The notes: generated by a model from the sequence alone, not told the origin. A stretch of 64,000 nucleotides of DNA from Pomphorhynchus laevis (GCA_012934845.2 WNNJ02003191.1:1-64000); one strand, 5' to 3'; positions 12,236-22,933 are shown, numbered from the stretch's first letter. Program-made: numbers and translations.

Positions 12236-12645
12236 CCAATATTTCGACGGCACAACGGCACGTCATCTTCAGGATTGTAAGATTTTAGTAATCGAGAAAA
12301 TTTTTCTTGATTACAAACATCTTACAACCCTGAAGATATATTACATATTTAGATTATCAAATTAATAAAAATATCATATAAAATTTAATAGTAAGACTAA
12401 ATATTATAGTAGAAGATGAAGAAAAATGGTTACTAGCCCTAAACAACGAATTGTTAAATCTAGGTTATGCACGACGTCAGGTTCATCGTGAACTACAAAA
12501 AGCACGAATTTATAGAAATCAGAATGATTTAAAAGATAAATCAAATTTGCATCATAGACTAATAATGCCGTATCATAACGGTCTTCGGTTGCTACAAAGA
12601 TACAGTAACCTAGTTATATATTATATTATTATATTAGTATATATT
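12236..12645 (+). mobile_element. PLE fragment, RT thumb and linker
   Basis: A plus-strand frame runs from about 12,405 and carries EEKWLLALNNELLNLGYARR followed by QVHRELQKARI and MPYHNGLRLLQRYSN. The 46.3-kb PLE has FEKQLRLLKIELMERGYSNK then QIARQFQYARI at the matching place after its RT core, so this is the same thumb/linker region of another subfamily. RT catalytic motifs and the nuclease are absent. Just upstream is a hammerhead-like core in the opposite orientation, as expected for an inverted terminal piece. Confidence 0.55.
12242..12272 (-). ncRNA. Hammerhead-like core at PLE terminus
   Basis: Minus strand: CTGAAGA, one T, a stem GACG..CGTC, then GAAAT. This is the CUGANGA / stem II / GAAA order of hammerhead ribozymes, known from PLE terminal repeats. 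One unpaired base between CUGANGA and stem II departs from the canonical fold. Activity is not implied. Confidence 0.35.
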
Positions 12646-13078
12646 ACATTTTTAATATAAAATATCTTCCTTTTACAAGTTAAAGCATTAAACATTATAT
12701 ATAAAGATTGATATAATATTAATATGATGTATAATAAATATTGAGAATACAGAAATTGAATATTAATTTATTTATCTTTATTGAGCGGACATTTTAATAT
12801 TTTTAATAGACTTACTAGTGCTTATTGTGTTAAACGTATAAGTTCTTCCTTATAAGAAGGAAAAACATATAACAATATAAATAACAATATAATATAACTA
12901 TATAAACAATATAACTATATAATATAAATATTATAATTTAATTTAAAAAATATCCAAATCTAAACATTTCAAAGTTCGAGTACAAATCGTTTAAGTAAAA
13001 AGTTTTGGTTTACGTGATCTTTTTATTTTTTATGTTGTTGTAATCGCAACATTATGACCGCTTATTTTGTATTTGCAG

Positions 13079-14391
13079 TAAATAAGAAATTAGACAAGGA
13101 GAATGCTTTTGTTGCTAGAAATATTTCATCGGATGCACCGGGATACTATCAATACTGTTATTATGGTGATCATGTAAAATTCGGTGAACATCAGCCTTAC
13201 TTTATTAACTGCATTGATAATCGTCGCAGACAGCATCCACCCCGTCGTCAAACAAGGAAAAGTGAACCAATACTACCTATATCAGTTAGTTGCAGACCAC
13301 ATTCGATTTTCACTGCATTACGAAGATTGAAACGCAGTAACAGTAACGATGGATACAGGAAAAATCCATCGGCTTTTACGCCTATTAAGGTGCCAACTAA
13401 ATTTTCAATTACCGTAAAAAATCAATCTGACGACTATTTCGATGAATTCCATAGGAAACGAAAGCATTGTCACTACTATCACGGAGTCGACAATCCAAAT
13501 GCTTCGGCACATGCAATTGGTCATCATGAAAACAGTGCATTTACTCCTGTTATCCCGTCAGGGGTTCATCATTCTTCTTCACTTAACAGCAATCACGGCG
13601 TTGTTAAATCAAGAAACAATTCTTTCAGTGCCGATAATATTCCTGAAATAAGAACAACTCAGTTAACCAGTGGAAGTCAGGCGGATGATGAAATGGATAG
13701 CGCTAGTATTTCGGCAAGTGCAATAAAGTGTCGTGACAGTAGCAGAAGGAAACGCCGAGAATTGTTGAACTCTGAGAAATTTGATAGTTATGAATTGTTG
13801 CATAGAAATTACAGTGGAGCTACAGGGAAATCTATTAATATGACGGCGAATGAAAGCAGTGGCAGTATAATTGGAGTATGCATAAACAGCAACCACATCG
13901 TATCAAATCGCAAAATAATAGCAGATAAGTACTCTGTAAATACTTATTATGACCAGGTTCAAGCTAACAGTAAACAACCACTATTAAGCATTCAGGATAT
14001 TGAACGAGATTCTTTACGCGATGAAGCCTTATCGAATTATTATTTTACTACCGTAGCGGCAACTGCTTCTGATTATCCCGATAGCCCTTTTTTATCTTCA
14101 TCGTCAAAATCTTCAACAGATTGTTTTGCTATATGGTGTGGTGTTAACGATAGGTTTTGCTGCTGTGACGGAAGGACTTTAATTGAGAAAGGACGTTGCT
14201 TCCATAATCGTAGCTGCAGTAAAAGTTGTAAAAGAAAACAGCAAGTTTTTGGACATGATACAATATTCAAATCACCAACAAATGCTACAATTCCTTATGT
14301 TTACTTTGTTTCATCACCGGTTCAACCACCACCAATAGTGGATGTTAACAACTTTCTTTCAATGCAGTGTTACCAGGAAACCGTCCTCTGA
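13079..14391 (+). CDS. Unrecognised protein, probable last exon, Cys-rich with PDZ-type C-terminus
   Basis: The frame is open from an ATG at 13,054 (445 codons), but TTTTGTATTTGCAG ending at 13,078 is a good 3' splice site, so I treat this as the terminal exon of a larger gene with upstream exons not identified. I recognise no domain. Residues below count from the ATG at 13,054. There is a basic region (57-68, RRRQHPPRRQTR), a second basic patch SRRKRRE (230-236), and Ser/Asn-rich, probably disordered sequence. A cluster of eight cysteines (357-392) includes FCCCDG. The protein ends ETVL, which fits a class I PDZ ligand. A cytoplasmic tail of a membrane protein would fit these traits, but that is inference. 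GC content is above the surroundings, the frame is unbroken, and there is no transposon protein similarity, which supports a host gene. No AATAAA follows closely. Confidence 0.7.
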
Positions 14392-14939
14392 AAAGTGGTT
14401 ACCAAAACGTTTTGTACTGATTTTGTAAAAATATTGCAAATCATTATAGTGCATGTTATCGTATATTTTTGACACTTCGATATGATATTGTTTGAAACCT
14501 TAAATTGTTATTGTTCTATAAATTTGTAATTTAGGTCTTTTGACCGTGATTTGTCTGTAAAAATAATGCTATTTGTTCAATTTATAAAACTGAATGAACC
14601 TTACGAGAAAATTCTACGTTGTTACGGTTCTTATTACGGTTCTTGGTTGTCAAGTTTCGATCCCTATTACTCGACCCAACATAGTAGCGGGGTCAAATAC
14701 GCGCTATTTACGTATTTTCTCTGATGAAATTTGATTATTTAGTGTATCATATAAAGCACATTATTATCGATGAACAATGTGTCATTATTATCATTGTCAT
14801 ATTATCATTGTTTATTATTTATTTTTATAGTTAATAAACAATTAACTATAATTGTTTATTATTTTTTTTAATTTTTTTTAAATACAAACATTTAAGAATA
14901 CAGTCAAATTATAAGTCTTGTTCCATGCTGACTAACTGA
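14392..14939. other. 3' flank and a degraded Naiad-like tail
   Basis: About 240 bases of flank are followed near 14,630-14,800 by the conserved tail block (GTTTCGATCCCTATT, CGACCCAACATAGTAGCG, TACGTATTTTCTC). Then comes simple ATTATT sequence. Nothing coding. Confidence 0.55.
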
Positions 14940-15258
14940 CTAAATTTTCGACGTACGAGCAGCACGTATAGACATCGAAGACATTTTTGCTAAAGCAAAA
15001 CCGACTCTACTCCTTATATTTCGGATACAGGCGCTGTAATTATCGCAAGTTCTATCTGCTCGTATCTTTGCTATTTTCTTTAAAATCATCTGTGCTGTAC
15101 TGCCAAGGGCACCGTTGGAGGCAAGAACAATAGGATAAAATGACGATCGTTCAAACCGTGCTATTCTTTCACCATACTTCGAGTTTTTTCTAGCCTCGTG
15201 ATAGTTAAAAGCATTGCTTGTCGTGCCAGATGAATAAGAAGGAGCAAGATGGCTGAAA
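14940..15258 (-). mobile_element. LINE C-terminal fragment, unbroken for about 105 codons
   Basis: The minus strand is open with no ATG, so it is easily missed. It includes NAFNYHEARKNSKYGERIAR, FERSSFYPIVLASNGALG and, near the end, RSRVGFALAKMSSMSIRAAR before a TAG at 14,940-14,942. The first part parallels AAFGYHKSRKSSKYEDRI in the decayed copy at 34.4-35.9 kb, so both are the extreme C-terminus of one LINE family (family F below). I recall this block ending many invertebrate LINEs whose RT has the WYADDA motif. The upstream edge near 15,258 is abrupt. Confidence 0.7.
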
Positions 15259-15477
15259 TATTATTATAGTTAAAATAATTTTTTCATTATATTTTGTATA
15301 TTGTGAAATTTTAAGAAAATGAAAAATCCATTAAACTTGCTTGAAATTTAGCAGAAAGATAGTTGTATCAAGAATACATAGTTTCAGTATTTCTGACAGA
15401 GGTCAGAAAACCTCTGTCAGAAAAACCGTGAAAACAAAGTCCACAGGTCTACGGTCCTTAGTATTTGTTTGATAAGT

Positions 15478-15620
15478 CATATCAGCTAACTGAATCTACG
15501 TATTTTATATTATTTATGATATTTTATTTCTATTTTAAATTTTAACTTTATATAAATATAAAATTTATATGATAACTTATAATACTTTATAAATATAACT
15601 TTATATAATTGGAAATAGAA
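15478..15620 (-). mobile_element. Short Naiad-like tail fragment
   Basis: Begins CAGCTAACTGAATCTACGTA and fades into AT-rich sequence. It lacks the conserved AACATAGCA block. Confidence 0.5.
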
Positions 15621-15764
15621 ACTCGATTTAGAATGTGGCGTGGATCAGTATTTAACGTTTTAAGGCAAAGCCATCACTGAAAAGAATATAGTTTACATAA
15701 TTAAAAGGAATATATTGGACAACACATTTAAAAATGTGTTCGTTTACTATTTATTCAATTCACA

Positions 15765-17990
15765 TTACTGTGCCGTGACGCAGTCCGTAGTTCACTAACA
15801 TGGCATACAACATGTACGCGATGTTGCCCGTTGAATTTCAGCGCTGGTTTGCTGTAGCAGCCATCTACATGCACGCGGATCTTGAGTCGTCTCATCTAAT
15901 CGATTTCTGAGAAACCTTCATTGCAGATTCGCAGGAATGACAGAGATTATCGACCGCAAACGGGACAAACTTGTATACAGAGTTGTCAAGTTCGATTTAT
16001 TTGCGGCGATTGCAATGATCGGCTTCAGAGGGCACAGAGTTTGGTGAATTAATTGCAGTTACTGACCTGCCCACGGCTAGAGGATTGGTACAGGTGTAAT
16101 CCCAGATCAGTAGACGACCGAAGCTCAATAGGACTACGGAAATACCATCTGGTATTTCCAAAGTGAAATACCAGATGAGGGCGTGAAGGAAGTCAGCTGT
16201 GGATCCACATGCGAATTTAAACGAGCTCTGAGGTGTCTAATCAAGTCTAAGGTCGATTGCCAACGAGAATAATGTATCGTCAAACTTAGTTCTGAACACG
16301 GCTGATGGATTTGCCTCCGAAACGATCCGCTAAACCAGTTCTTTATAGATAGTAAACAAATTTTGTGAATCAAATGGGGGAGGGTTAAATTGTCGACCAA
16401 CTTGGAGTGTCGGCGTTCATACAGAAGATTCAACAAAAGTCTTTGAGTTTGTTTTGCCTCTGGTGGATCCAATGCAGTTTGTCAGCTCCAAATGGAAGTG
16501 ACGGAATGATCAACGTAGTGTGAAAAAGGTGCTGGATTAATTTCGGATTTCTCCAAAGTTGCAGTTGCAATCCCGATCGAGTACGTTTAGAGTCTCCCTG
16601 ACAATTTGCAACTGCAACTTATCGAAACTCATCAGGTGGTCAGGACACTCATAAAGGCAGGGAGAGGCTTTAAGAAGATGCACATTCCGCGGAAGATCTA
16701 ACGAACGGGACATAATAATGAGCGTATTCTAACAGCGGAGCAAAGATAACTGCTTGCCCATACATCCTAGATGGGTTAACCTACGGTTGTGTTCGGATGT
16801 GATCAACACCATTTATTGGGAACCCGAGAAGCGATGCCTCACCTCGGGAAATGAAACTTAGTTCAGGTAAAAGTTGTTTTAGATCCCCGAAAAGTGTCGA
16901 ATTATTGCTGATTAGCTCGCATTTAGATGTGTTTAGTTTAAAATCCAGTTTTTCTTCAGTGGAGAGTATGTGCAATACGTCACTATCGAGAAGATCGTTT
17001 GGTCAACCCAAGGTCCCTAAGTCAAAATACCAAGTATTAAATGGAGACTTCAAGCTGTGTGTTAAAGAATTAAAGGAAATCGAGAATAAAAAGGTCCAAG
17101 AGGGTATTCCTGCTGAACACCGCTGCTAGAACAGAAGTGAGGAGTCGGACTCGTAACAGCATGCAACGAAAAAAAACACAGTTCTTGTATTAGTTCTAGA
17201 ACGGTAGAATTCATCAATGATAGATCCAGGCAATTGAATGTGTTGTAAAAATCCAGCTTAAAAAGAGCCGAAGAAGGATTGGACTCGAAGAATAATCTTC
17301 TTGAGTGAACACTAGACTCTACAGCCATTGGAATACCAACACCTACTTGATTCGGAAATAGTCCATTAATCGGCGACGGGCATATAAGTCTTACAGCTAC
17401 TTTGGATGTTAATAGACAGCCAATCGCAATCGGTCTAACTTTGCAATCCTTCTTCGGAAGCGCAAGCAGCTTCGCCGTACAAATGTATGTAGCAATTTTG
17501 TTAGGTATTTTTCTTTGAGAAAAAGACGCACAATCATTCACAGACTTTTGAGAAGTTAGACACCGGCCGCCGATGCCGAAGAACTCGTAAATAGATCAGG
17601 CTTAAACATTCATACCCGCGGAAGACGATGGCCGGAAAGACCTGCAAAATTACTTGCTCAAAAACGCTTAGACAGAGCTGGTCAATAAGGGATGTATATG
17701 AATAGAACTGACGATCTGACTCGATCTCGATCTTCGAGACAGGCGACTTTGGAGTATGCAGCTTTTCAATACAAACGTTAATAATAGGTGAAAGCTTTGA
17801 AGCAACGACAGGACGAGCTCATCTGGGAATATGTCGGATAAGTCTCTGTGGGGCGGACAATAAGCTGTGAAGGTCAGCTGGTAAAGTAAATACTTGTTAA
17901 AAGTCTGAAAAAAGTTGGCTGTTTGAAGTACAAAAAAGCGAAGTAGAGGGTGTAGCTTCTATCCTCTGGAAGTGAATTCCGGAACCTAGC
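15765..17990 (-). mobile_element. LINE (family E), decayed, RT plus C-terminal endonuclease-like region
   Basis: Reading the minus strand from right to left, 17,541-17,062 encodes RT fingers/palm: AKLLALPKKDCKVRPIAIG, then LFPNQVGVGIPMAVESSVHS, FKLDFYNTFNCLD and GVQQEYPLGP. Next, 16,975-16,781 has the post-YADD block KLNTSKCELIS. A further piece, 16,472-16,134, starts DPPEAKQTQRLL. The last part (about 16,130-15,765) shows WDYTCTNPLAVGRSV and VYKFVPFAVDNL, matching in my memory the terminal endonuclease region of LINEs with a restriction-like nuclease. Several frameshifts and stops separate the parts. The LINE at 63 kb has an RT start of the same general type (IRPLATGELLRRV). Confidence 0.75.
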
Positions 17991-17995
17991 AACGA

Positions 17996-18900
17996 TTACT
18001 GCGTGGACCATGCAGGAATAAAACCCAGACTTAGTAAGTTAAATACAACGGTTACAGAAGTTACACAGAAGCGACTTATTAGTAGTAAGTGAATTAAAAT
18101 CATTGCCGGAATTGTTCGATCGCGGAATTGAATTTGAATCTGCAAATGATGTACAATTAACGTGAATCGACGAAGTAAGATTAAAGCCAGAATTGCTCGA
18201 CTGCGGAATTGAATTTGAATCTGCAACTGCTGTACAATTAGCGTGAATCGAGGAAGTGAGATCAAAGCCGGAATAGCTCGACGGCGGAATAAAATTAAAA
18301 TATGCAACTGCTGTACAATTAGCGTGAATCGACGAAGAAAGGTCAAAGCCGGAATTGCTTGACTGCGAAATTGAATTTGAATCTGCAACTGCTGTACAAT
18401 TAGCGTGAATCGAGGAAGTGAGATCAAAGCCGGAATAGCTCGACGGCGGAATAAAATTGAAATATGCAACTGCTGTACAAATGGGGTTTATCGAGGATGT
18501 GAAATCAACGCCGGAATTGCTCGACGGCGGAATTAAAATCGAATCTGCAACTGTGTACAATTAGCGTGAATCGAGGAAGTGAGATCAACGCCGGAATTGA
18601 CTTGAAATCTGCAATTACCGTAAAATTAGTGTGGATCAAGGAAGTGAGATCAACGACGGAATTGCTCGACAACGGAATTGAAATCTAATCATTCATTATA
18701 TCTTCCATTTGTATTGTATGAATAATAGTGTATATTAACTCTCAATTTTTTTACTTATCAGTAGTCAGTGAATTGAAATCAACTCCGTAATTGCAAGACA
18801 GCGGAACTGAATTCGAATATGCAACTTCTGTACAATTAGAGCGAATCGAGGAAGTAAGATCAAAGCCGGAATTGCTAGACGGAAAAATTGAAATTGTGTA
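17996..18900. repeat. 81-bp minisatellite with alternating monomer types
   Basis: Monomers carry TGCAACTGCTGTACAATTAG and GGAATTGCTCGAC.GCGGAAT. Between about 18,060 and 18,560 the period is 81 bp, a multiple of three, so two overlapping minus-strand frames of 157 and 173 codons stay open by arithmetic. Their 27-residue repeat alternates CTAVADSNSIPQSSNSG with CTAVAYFNFIPPSSYSG, i.e. a 162-bp dimer. To the right (18,560-18,900) the repeats become irregular and enter the palindrome. Codon content looks incidental; not called as a gene. Confidence 0.85.
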
Positions 18901-20482
18901 TATTATCTCTCAAATTTTTCACGCAAAAAAATCAATTTATTTAAAATTGAAATTATAAGATTAGATTGGTGAATCATTGATTTAAAGAGTTTCTTTTCGT
19001 TTTCATTTAATTTTGTATATATAATACGGGAATAAAATTTTGATATAGCATAGCTAAACAAATAGTTTCTTGTTCCAATATTTGGACTTTCTATCGAAGT
19101 CATTGTCAAGGATGTCATCTAGAAAAATTTACAGTCAGTACAATACAAACAACAAAATAAAAAAATTAAAAGTTTCTATCTGTAGAGTTTTAGTTCACGT
19201 CCAAATTAGTAGAATTTTATATTTATTAATAGTCGATAAATTCGAATGAGGGGAGCTTCAACTAGTCTTAATTCGTACGCACTATTGCATTTGTAAAGTA
19301 TTTTACAAATGCAGTATTCATCAAAATATTAGTTGTATGAATCAAAATTCGAATCTGGATATAAGAGCGTTTTTCTGACTTCATCGTTTAGGATCAATGT
19401 TTTCGTTGATGAAGAGAACCACTCCAGAAAACACTCACAAAGTTGTGTATCAATATTCATGTAAAAAAGCTGGCTGTAACGCCGTTTATATTGGTTACAC
19501 AAGTTGTAAATTGTTTAATCGTATCAAACAGCATAAGTATAAGAGTAGTTCGATCCAAAAGCATCTAGAAGCCGAACATAGTGGAGGAGTTGTTGCATTA
19601 GACGAGATGATAAAAAAATTTAAAATACTTTACAAATGCAATAGTGCGTACGAATTAAGACTAGTTGAAGCTCCCCTCATTCGAATTTATCGACCATTAA
19701 TAAATATAAAATTCTACTAATTTGGACGTGAACTAAAACTCTACAGATAGAAACTTTTAATTTTTTTATTTTGTTGTTTGTATTGTACTGACTGTAAATT
19801 TTTCTAGATGACATCCTTGACAATGACTTCGATAGAAAGTCCAAATATTGGAACAAGAAACTATTTGTTTAGCTATGCTATATCAAAATTTTATTCCCGT
19901 ATTATATATACAAAATTAAATGAAAACGAAAAGAAACTCTTTAAATCAATGATTCACCAATCTAATCTTATAATTTCAATTTTAAATAAATTGATTTTTT
20001 TGCGTGAAAAATTTGAGAGATAATATACACAATTTCAATTTTTCCGTCTAGCAATTCCGGCTTTGATCTTACTTCCTCGATTCGATCTAATTGTACAGAA
20101 GTTGCATATTCGAATTCAGTTCCGCTGTCTTGCAATTACGGAGTTGATTTCAATTCACTGACTACTGATAAGTAAAAAAATTGAGAGATAATATACACTA
20201 TTATTCATACAATACAAATGGAAGATATAATGAATGATTAGATTTCAATTCCGTTGTCGAGCAATTCCGTCGTTGATCTCACTTCCTTGATCCACACTAA
20301 TTTTACGGTAATTGCAGATTTCAAGTCAATTCCGGCGTTGATCTCACTTCCTCGATTCACGCTAATTGTACACAGTTGCAGATTCGATTTTAATTCCGCC
20401 GTCGAGCAATTCCGGCGTTGATTTCACATCCTCGATAAACCCCATTTGTACAGCAGTTGTATATTTCAATTTTATTCTTATA
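18457..20482. repeat. Two-kilobase palindrome enclosing a PLE-B copy
   Basis: The left arm (18,457 to about 19,302) and right arm (about 19,624-20,482) are near-perfect reverse complements around a centre near 19,465. The arms hold part of the minisatellite, the PLE-B terminal repeat and the end of its GIY-YIG domain. The single-copy middle holds the rest of that domain. Identical 71-codon frames at 18,903-19,118 (-) and 19,808-20,023 (+) are the two arms' copies of the start of the PLE-B protein (MTSLTMTSIESPNIGTRNYL). Confidence 0.9.
19397..19720 (+). CDS. PLE-B GIY-YIG endonuclease domain (5'-truncated copy)
   Basis: An unbroken 107-codon frame covers the C-terminal nuclease of a Penelope-like element. 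Visible are the paired cysteines in YQYSCKKAGC, the YIG motif in AVYIGYTSCKLFNRIKQHK (with the following Arg), and the conserved HLEAEHSG and PLIRIYRPLINI blocks. This nuclease is thought to nick target DNA for target-primed reverse transcription. The RT is missing here; the copy starts in the linker before the nuclease and is joined head-to-head to an inverted fragment of its own 3' end, a common PLE arrangement. Downstream comes the terminal repeat, which re-encodes the element's N-terminus. The 21.7-kb and 39.3-kb copies encode almost the same protein. Confidence 0.85.
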   Translation: MFSLMKRTTPENTHKVVYQYSCKKAGCNAVYIGYTSCKLFNRIKQHKYKSSSIQKHLEAEHSGGVVALDEMIKKFKILYKCNSAYELRLVEAPLIRIYRPLINIKFY

Positions 20483-20935
20483 TTTACATAAAGATCTTTC
20501 AGCTTATTATCTCTTAAAAGTTGTTTCAGTATTTCTAATTGTTCATTTATATACATATCTTTTTTAATATTTTAATTCTAGTTTTCTTTTTCATTTTATT
20601 GTCATGACTTCTTGACTTGCGTTTAACCGGATTATTATAATATAGTAGTTTATTATTTACTATACTACTTCTGCCAATTCCTTGTACCACGTCATTCAAT
20701 CCTAATGGGTACATGGAATTAAGCGTTTTAATTTAAAAATCTTCTCTTTCTAATAGTTTTTGATTGAATATTATCTTATTTTCTTCAACAATATGTTCTA
20801 AAATAAATAATTTACAGTTTTTAATATCATGTCCTATTAATCTCATATGTTTATGAAATATAGTTTAACTATTATGCTGCATATAATATATGTGTTGCCT
20901 AAACCTAGTTTTTGTACTGTAGAAATATTCGTGAT
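20481..20935 (-). mobile_element. Naiad-like PLE, N-terminal GIY-YIG end and linker
   Basis: The minus strand gives RLIGHDIKNCKLFILEHI, NQKLLEREDF, a stop, then IKTLNSMYPLGLNDVV. This resembles the second half of the N-terminal GIY-YIG domain of permuted PLEs (KHF..GH....F.ILE.., then EDFWI..L....PYGLN). The stop sits where Trp is expected; the 24.5-kb copy has Trp there (WIKTLNSMYPLG). The left end abuts the palindrome exactly, so the PLE-B palindrome interrupts this copy. Confidence 0.7.
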
Positions 20936-21099
20936 ATTATCGAGTTGAACAGGCAAAATCACCGGTCTACCGTAAATATTTCGTAATTTCTTAAGATGTC
21001 GATTTTGATAGATAACATATGATTATTAACGATCCTTTGTAAATAGAAAATTGAAGCATAAAATTTGAACGTGGTAAGTTGACTACGGTGTCTAATAAT

Positions 21100-21465
21100 T
21101 TACTTCATCGTAGATTTGAAAGCTTCAAGATATGCTTGTACCTTTAGCTTCACTTCTCTACTAACGACGTCAAGTTTATATTTTGTAGTCAAGCGACAAC
21201 ATTTAGCAGTCTCTTCGTACAATTTAAAGTTTGTAAACTTAGGTAGCAATTGATTCTCCAGGCAAAATTTTAGAAACGTAATATCTGATTTTAGTTTTGT
21301 TATAAGCTTAGGTTGGTGAATCATTGATTTAAAGAGTTTCTTTTCGTTTTCATTTAATTTTGTATATATAATACTGGAATAAAATTTTGATATAGCATAG
21401 ATAAACAAATAGTTTCTTGTTCCAATATTTGGACTTTCTATCGAAGTCATTGTCAAGGATGTCAT
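21100..21465 (-). CDS. PLE-B N-terminal segment
   Basis: 121 codons, unbroken. It starts MTSLTMTSIESPNIGTRNYL and contains SDITFLKFCLENQLLPKFTN, the conserved N-terminal block of PLE proteins (a helix followed by FL..CL....LP.F). Further minus-strand coding of the same element continues to about 20,940 with LKKLRNIYGRPVILPVQL, now out of frame. No catalytic residues are expected in this part. It lies downstream of a nuclease end on the same strand, so it belongs to the terminal repeat rather than to an independent gene. Confidence 0.75.
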   Translation of the reverse strand: MTSLTMTSIESPNIGTRNYLFIYAISKFYSSIIYTKLNENEKKLFKSMIHQPKLITKLKSDITFLKFCLENQLLPKFTNFKLYEETAKCCRLTTKYKLDVVSREVKLKVQAYLEAFKSTMK

Positions 21466-21743
21466 CTAGAAAAATTTACAATCAGTACAATACAAACAAC
21501 AAAATAAAAAAATTAAAAGTTTCTATATGTAGAGTTTTAGTTCACGTCCAAATTAAGAGAATTTTATATTTATTAATGGACGATAAATTCGAATTAGGAG
21601 AGCTTCCACCAGTCTTAATTCGTACGCACTATTGCATTTGTAAAGTATTTTACAAATGCAGTATTTATCAAAATATTCGTTGTATGAATCAAAATTCGAA
21701 TCTGGATATAAGAGCGTTTTTCTAACATCATCGTTTAGGATCA

Positions 21744-22067
21744 ATGTTTTCGTTGATGAAGAGAACCACTCCAGAAAACACTCACAAAGTTGTGTATCAA
21801 TATTCATGTAAAAAAGCTGGCTGTAACGCCGTTTATATTGGTTACACAAGTTGTAAATTGTTTAATCGTATCAAACAGCATAAGTATAAGAGTAGTTCGA
21901 TCCAGAAGCATCTAGAAGGTGAACATAGTGGAGGAGTTGTTGCATTAGACGAGATTATAAAGAATTTTAAAATACTTTACAAATGCAATAGTGCGTACGA
22001 ATTAAGACTAGTTGAAGCTCCCCTCATTCGAATTTATCGACCATTAATAAATATAAAATTCTACTAA
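21744..22067 (+). CDS. PLE-B GIY-YIG endonuclease domain (second copy)
   Basis: 107 codons, differing from the 19.4-kb copy at only a few residues (for example EGEHSG for EAEHSG, IIKNFK for MIKKFK). It carries YQYSCKKAGC, AVYIGYTSCKLFNRIKQHK and RLVEAPLIRIYRPL. It is 5'-truncated like the other copy and ends at the same stop. The near-identity implies recent activity or gene conversion. Confidence 0.85.
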   Translation: MFSLMKRTTPENTHKVVYQYSCKKAGCNAVYIGYTSCKLFNRIKQHKYKSSSIQKHLEGEHSGGVVALDEIIKNFKILYKCNSAYELRLVEAPLIRIYRPLINIKFY

Positions 22068-22308
22068 TTTGGAATAAAAATAAAAATAAAAAAAGAAAAA
22101 TTAAATTAAAAATAAACGTCATTTTTATGAATTGACTAATAAATAACTTTAAATTCTAAGATTTAAATTTAAAATTTAAATGTAAATTCTAAATTTTAAA
22201 TTATGATCTGTTTTAATTTAGTTTTAATTCTTAAATTACAATAGTAATTACAAAAATTCTTTAATTACAAAAATATCTTATCTATAATATAATTATAATT
22301 TAATATAA

Positions 22309-22536
22309 TTAATTTATTATTATAAATTTATCTATTTTCTGCTTGATGTTATTTTTATAGTAACCTAGTTTAAAATATGTATCTATTAAATTATTAAAAT
22401 GATTTTTAAGAAAGCCAATATCATTACATATTGTTGCAATTCTTAAAATTTCATTATTTAATGTATTATATTTTATATTATATGGTATGCATGAATGCTC
22501 ATGCAAAAATATGTTTCTTGTAAATTTAAATGTCAT
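22309..22536 (-). CDS. Naiad-like RT C-terminal module
   Basis: 75 codons: FLHEHSCIPYNIKYNTLNNE, then ILRIATICNDIGFL and LIDTYFKLGYYKNN. It directly follows the RT core (ends LYRKDDI) with a small overlap in a different frame, so one indel separates them. The module occurs in at least seven places in the window and is the best marker of this family. Function unknown; by position it is the RT thumb. Confidence 0.7.
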   Translation of the reverse strand: MTFKFTRNIFLHEHSCIPYNIKYNTLNNEILRIATICNDIGFLKNHFNNLIDTYFKLGYYKNNIKQKIDKFIIIN

Positions 22537-22933
22537 CTTTACGATATAAATTAATAGTAGTTTTAGTTAATGTTAATTTAATGTTCATATCTAGATATAC
22601 ACCTTCTTTATCATTAATATTGGTTTTGTTAAGAATAAGGCTTTCTGGATAAATTTGTTCACTAATTGAATAAAAATTATTAGAATTAAATAAACATATA
22701 TCATCAATGTATCGAAACATATATTTAATATATTTATATTGATTAGATTTAGTTTGTACACAGTTATGAACAAATTCATATCCTATAAAGCTTAAAAACA
22801 AATCAGCTATAATTGGGCTACTATTACCACCCATTGGAACACCTTTTACTTGTCTAAATATAGATGTCCCTACTTTTAAAAAATTTTGATTTATCAAAAT
22901 ATTTAAGGATTCTATTAATTCAATTTTATCCAT
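22526..22933 (-). CDS. Naiad-like reverse transcriptase core
   Basis: 135 codons with RT motifs in order: VKGVPMGGNSSPIIADLFL (residues about 28-47, equivalent to the QG.P.SP motif), then MFRYIDDICLFNS, where YIDD is the catalytic Asp pair, and later GVYLDMNIKLTL. These are PLE-type motifs (GVPMG..., Y.DD). The Asp pair is intact in this copy. The first catalytic Asp (fingers/palm) lies upstream, beyond the TA expansion, where the frame is broken. Confidence 0.85.
   Translation of the reverse strand: MDKIELIESLNILINQNFLKVGTSIFRQVKGVPMGGNSSPIIADLFLSFIGYEFVHNCVQTKSNQYKYIKYMFRYIDDICLFNSNNFYSISEQIYPESLILNKTNINDKEGVYLDMNIKLTLTKTTINLYRKDDI

Larger units (their letters stand above)
20936..22075. 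mobile_element. PLE-B copy in head-to-head form
   Basis: The minus-strand half (about 21,650 down to 20,936) contains the end of the nuclease domain, the 3' UTR and then the terminal repeat with the start of the PLE-B protein. The plus-strand half (about 21,650-22,075) contains the linker and complete nuclease. The junction is near 21,645, inside CTTTACAAATGC. This shows that the PLE-B terminal repeat extends into protein-coding sequence. Confidence 0.8.

Noticed and set aside
18039-18560. Repeat protein gene on the minus strand
   Set aside because: Frames stay open only because the 81-bp period is a multiple of three; no start context, signal or conserved end.
18903-20023. Two identical 71-codon genes on opposite strands
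   Set aside because: They are the two arms of one palindrome and encode the N-terminal piece of PLE-B, not separate genes.
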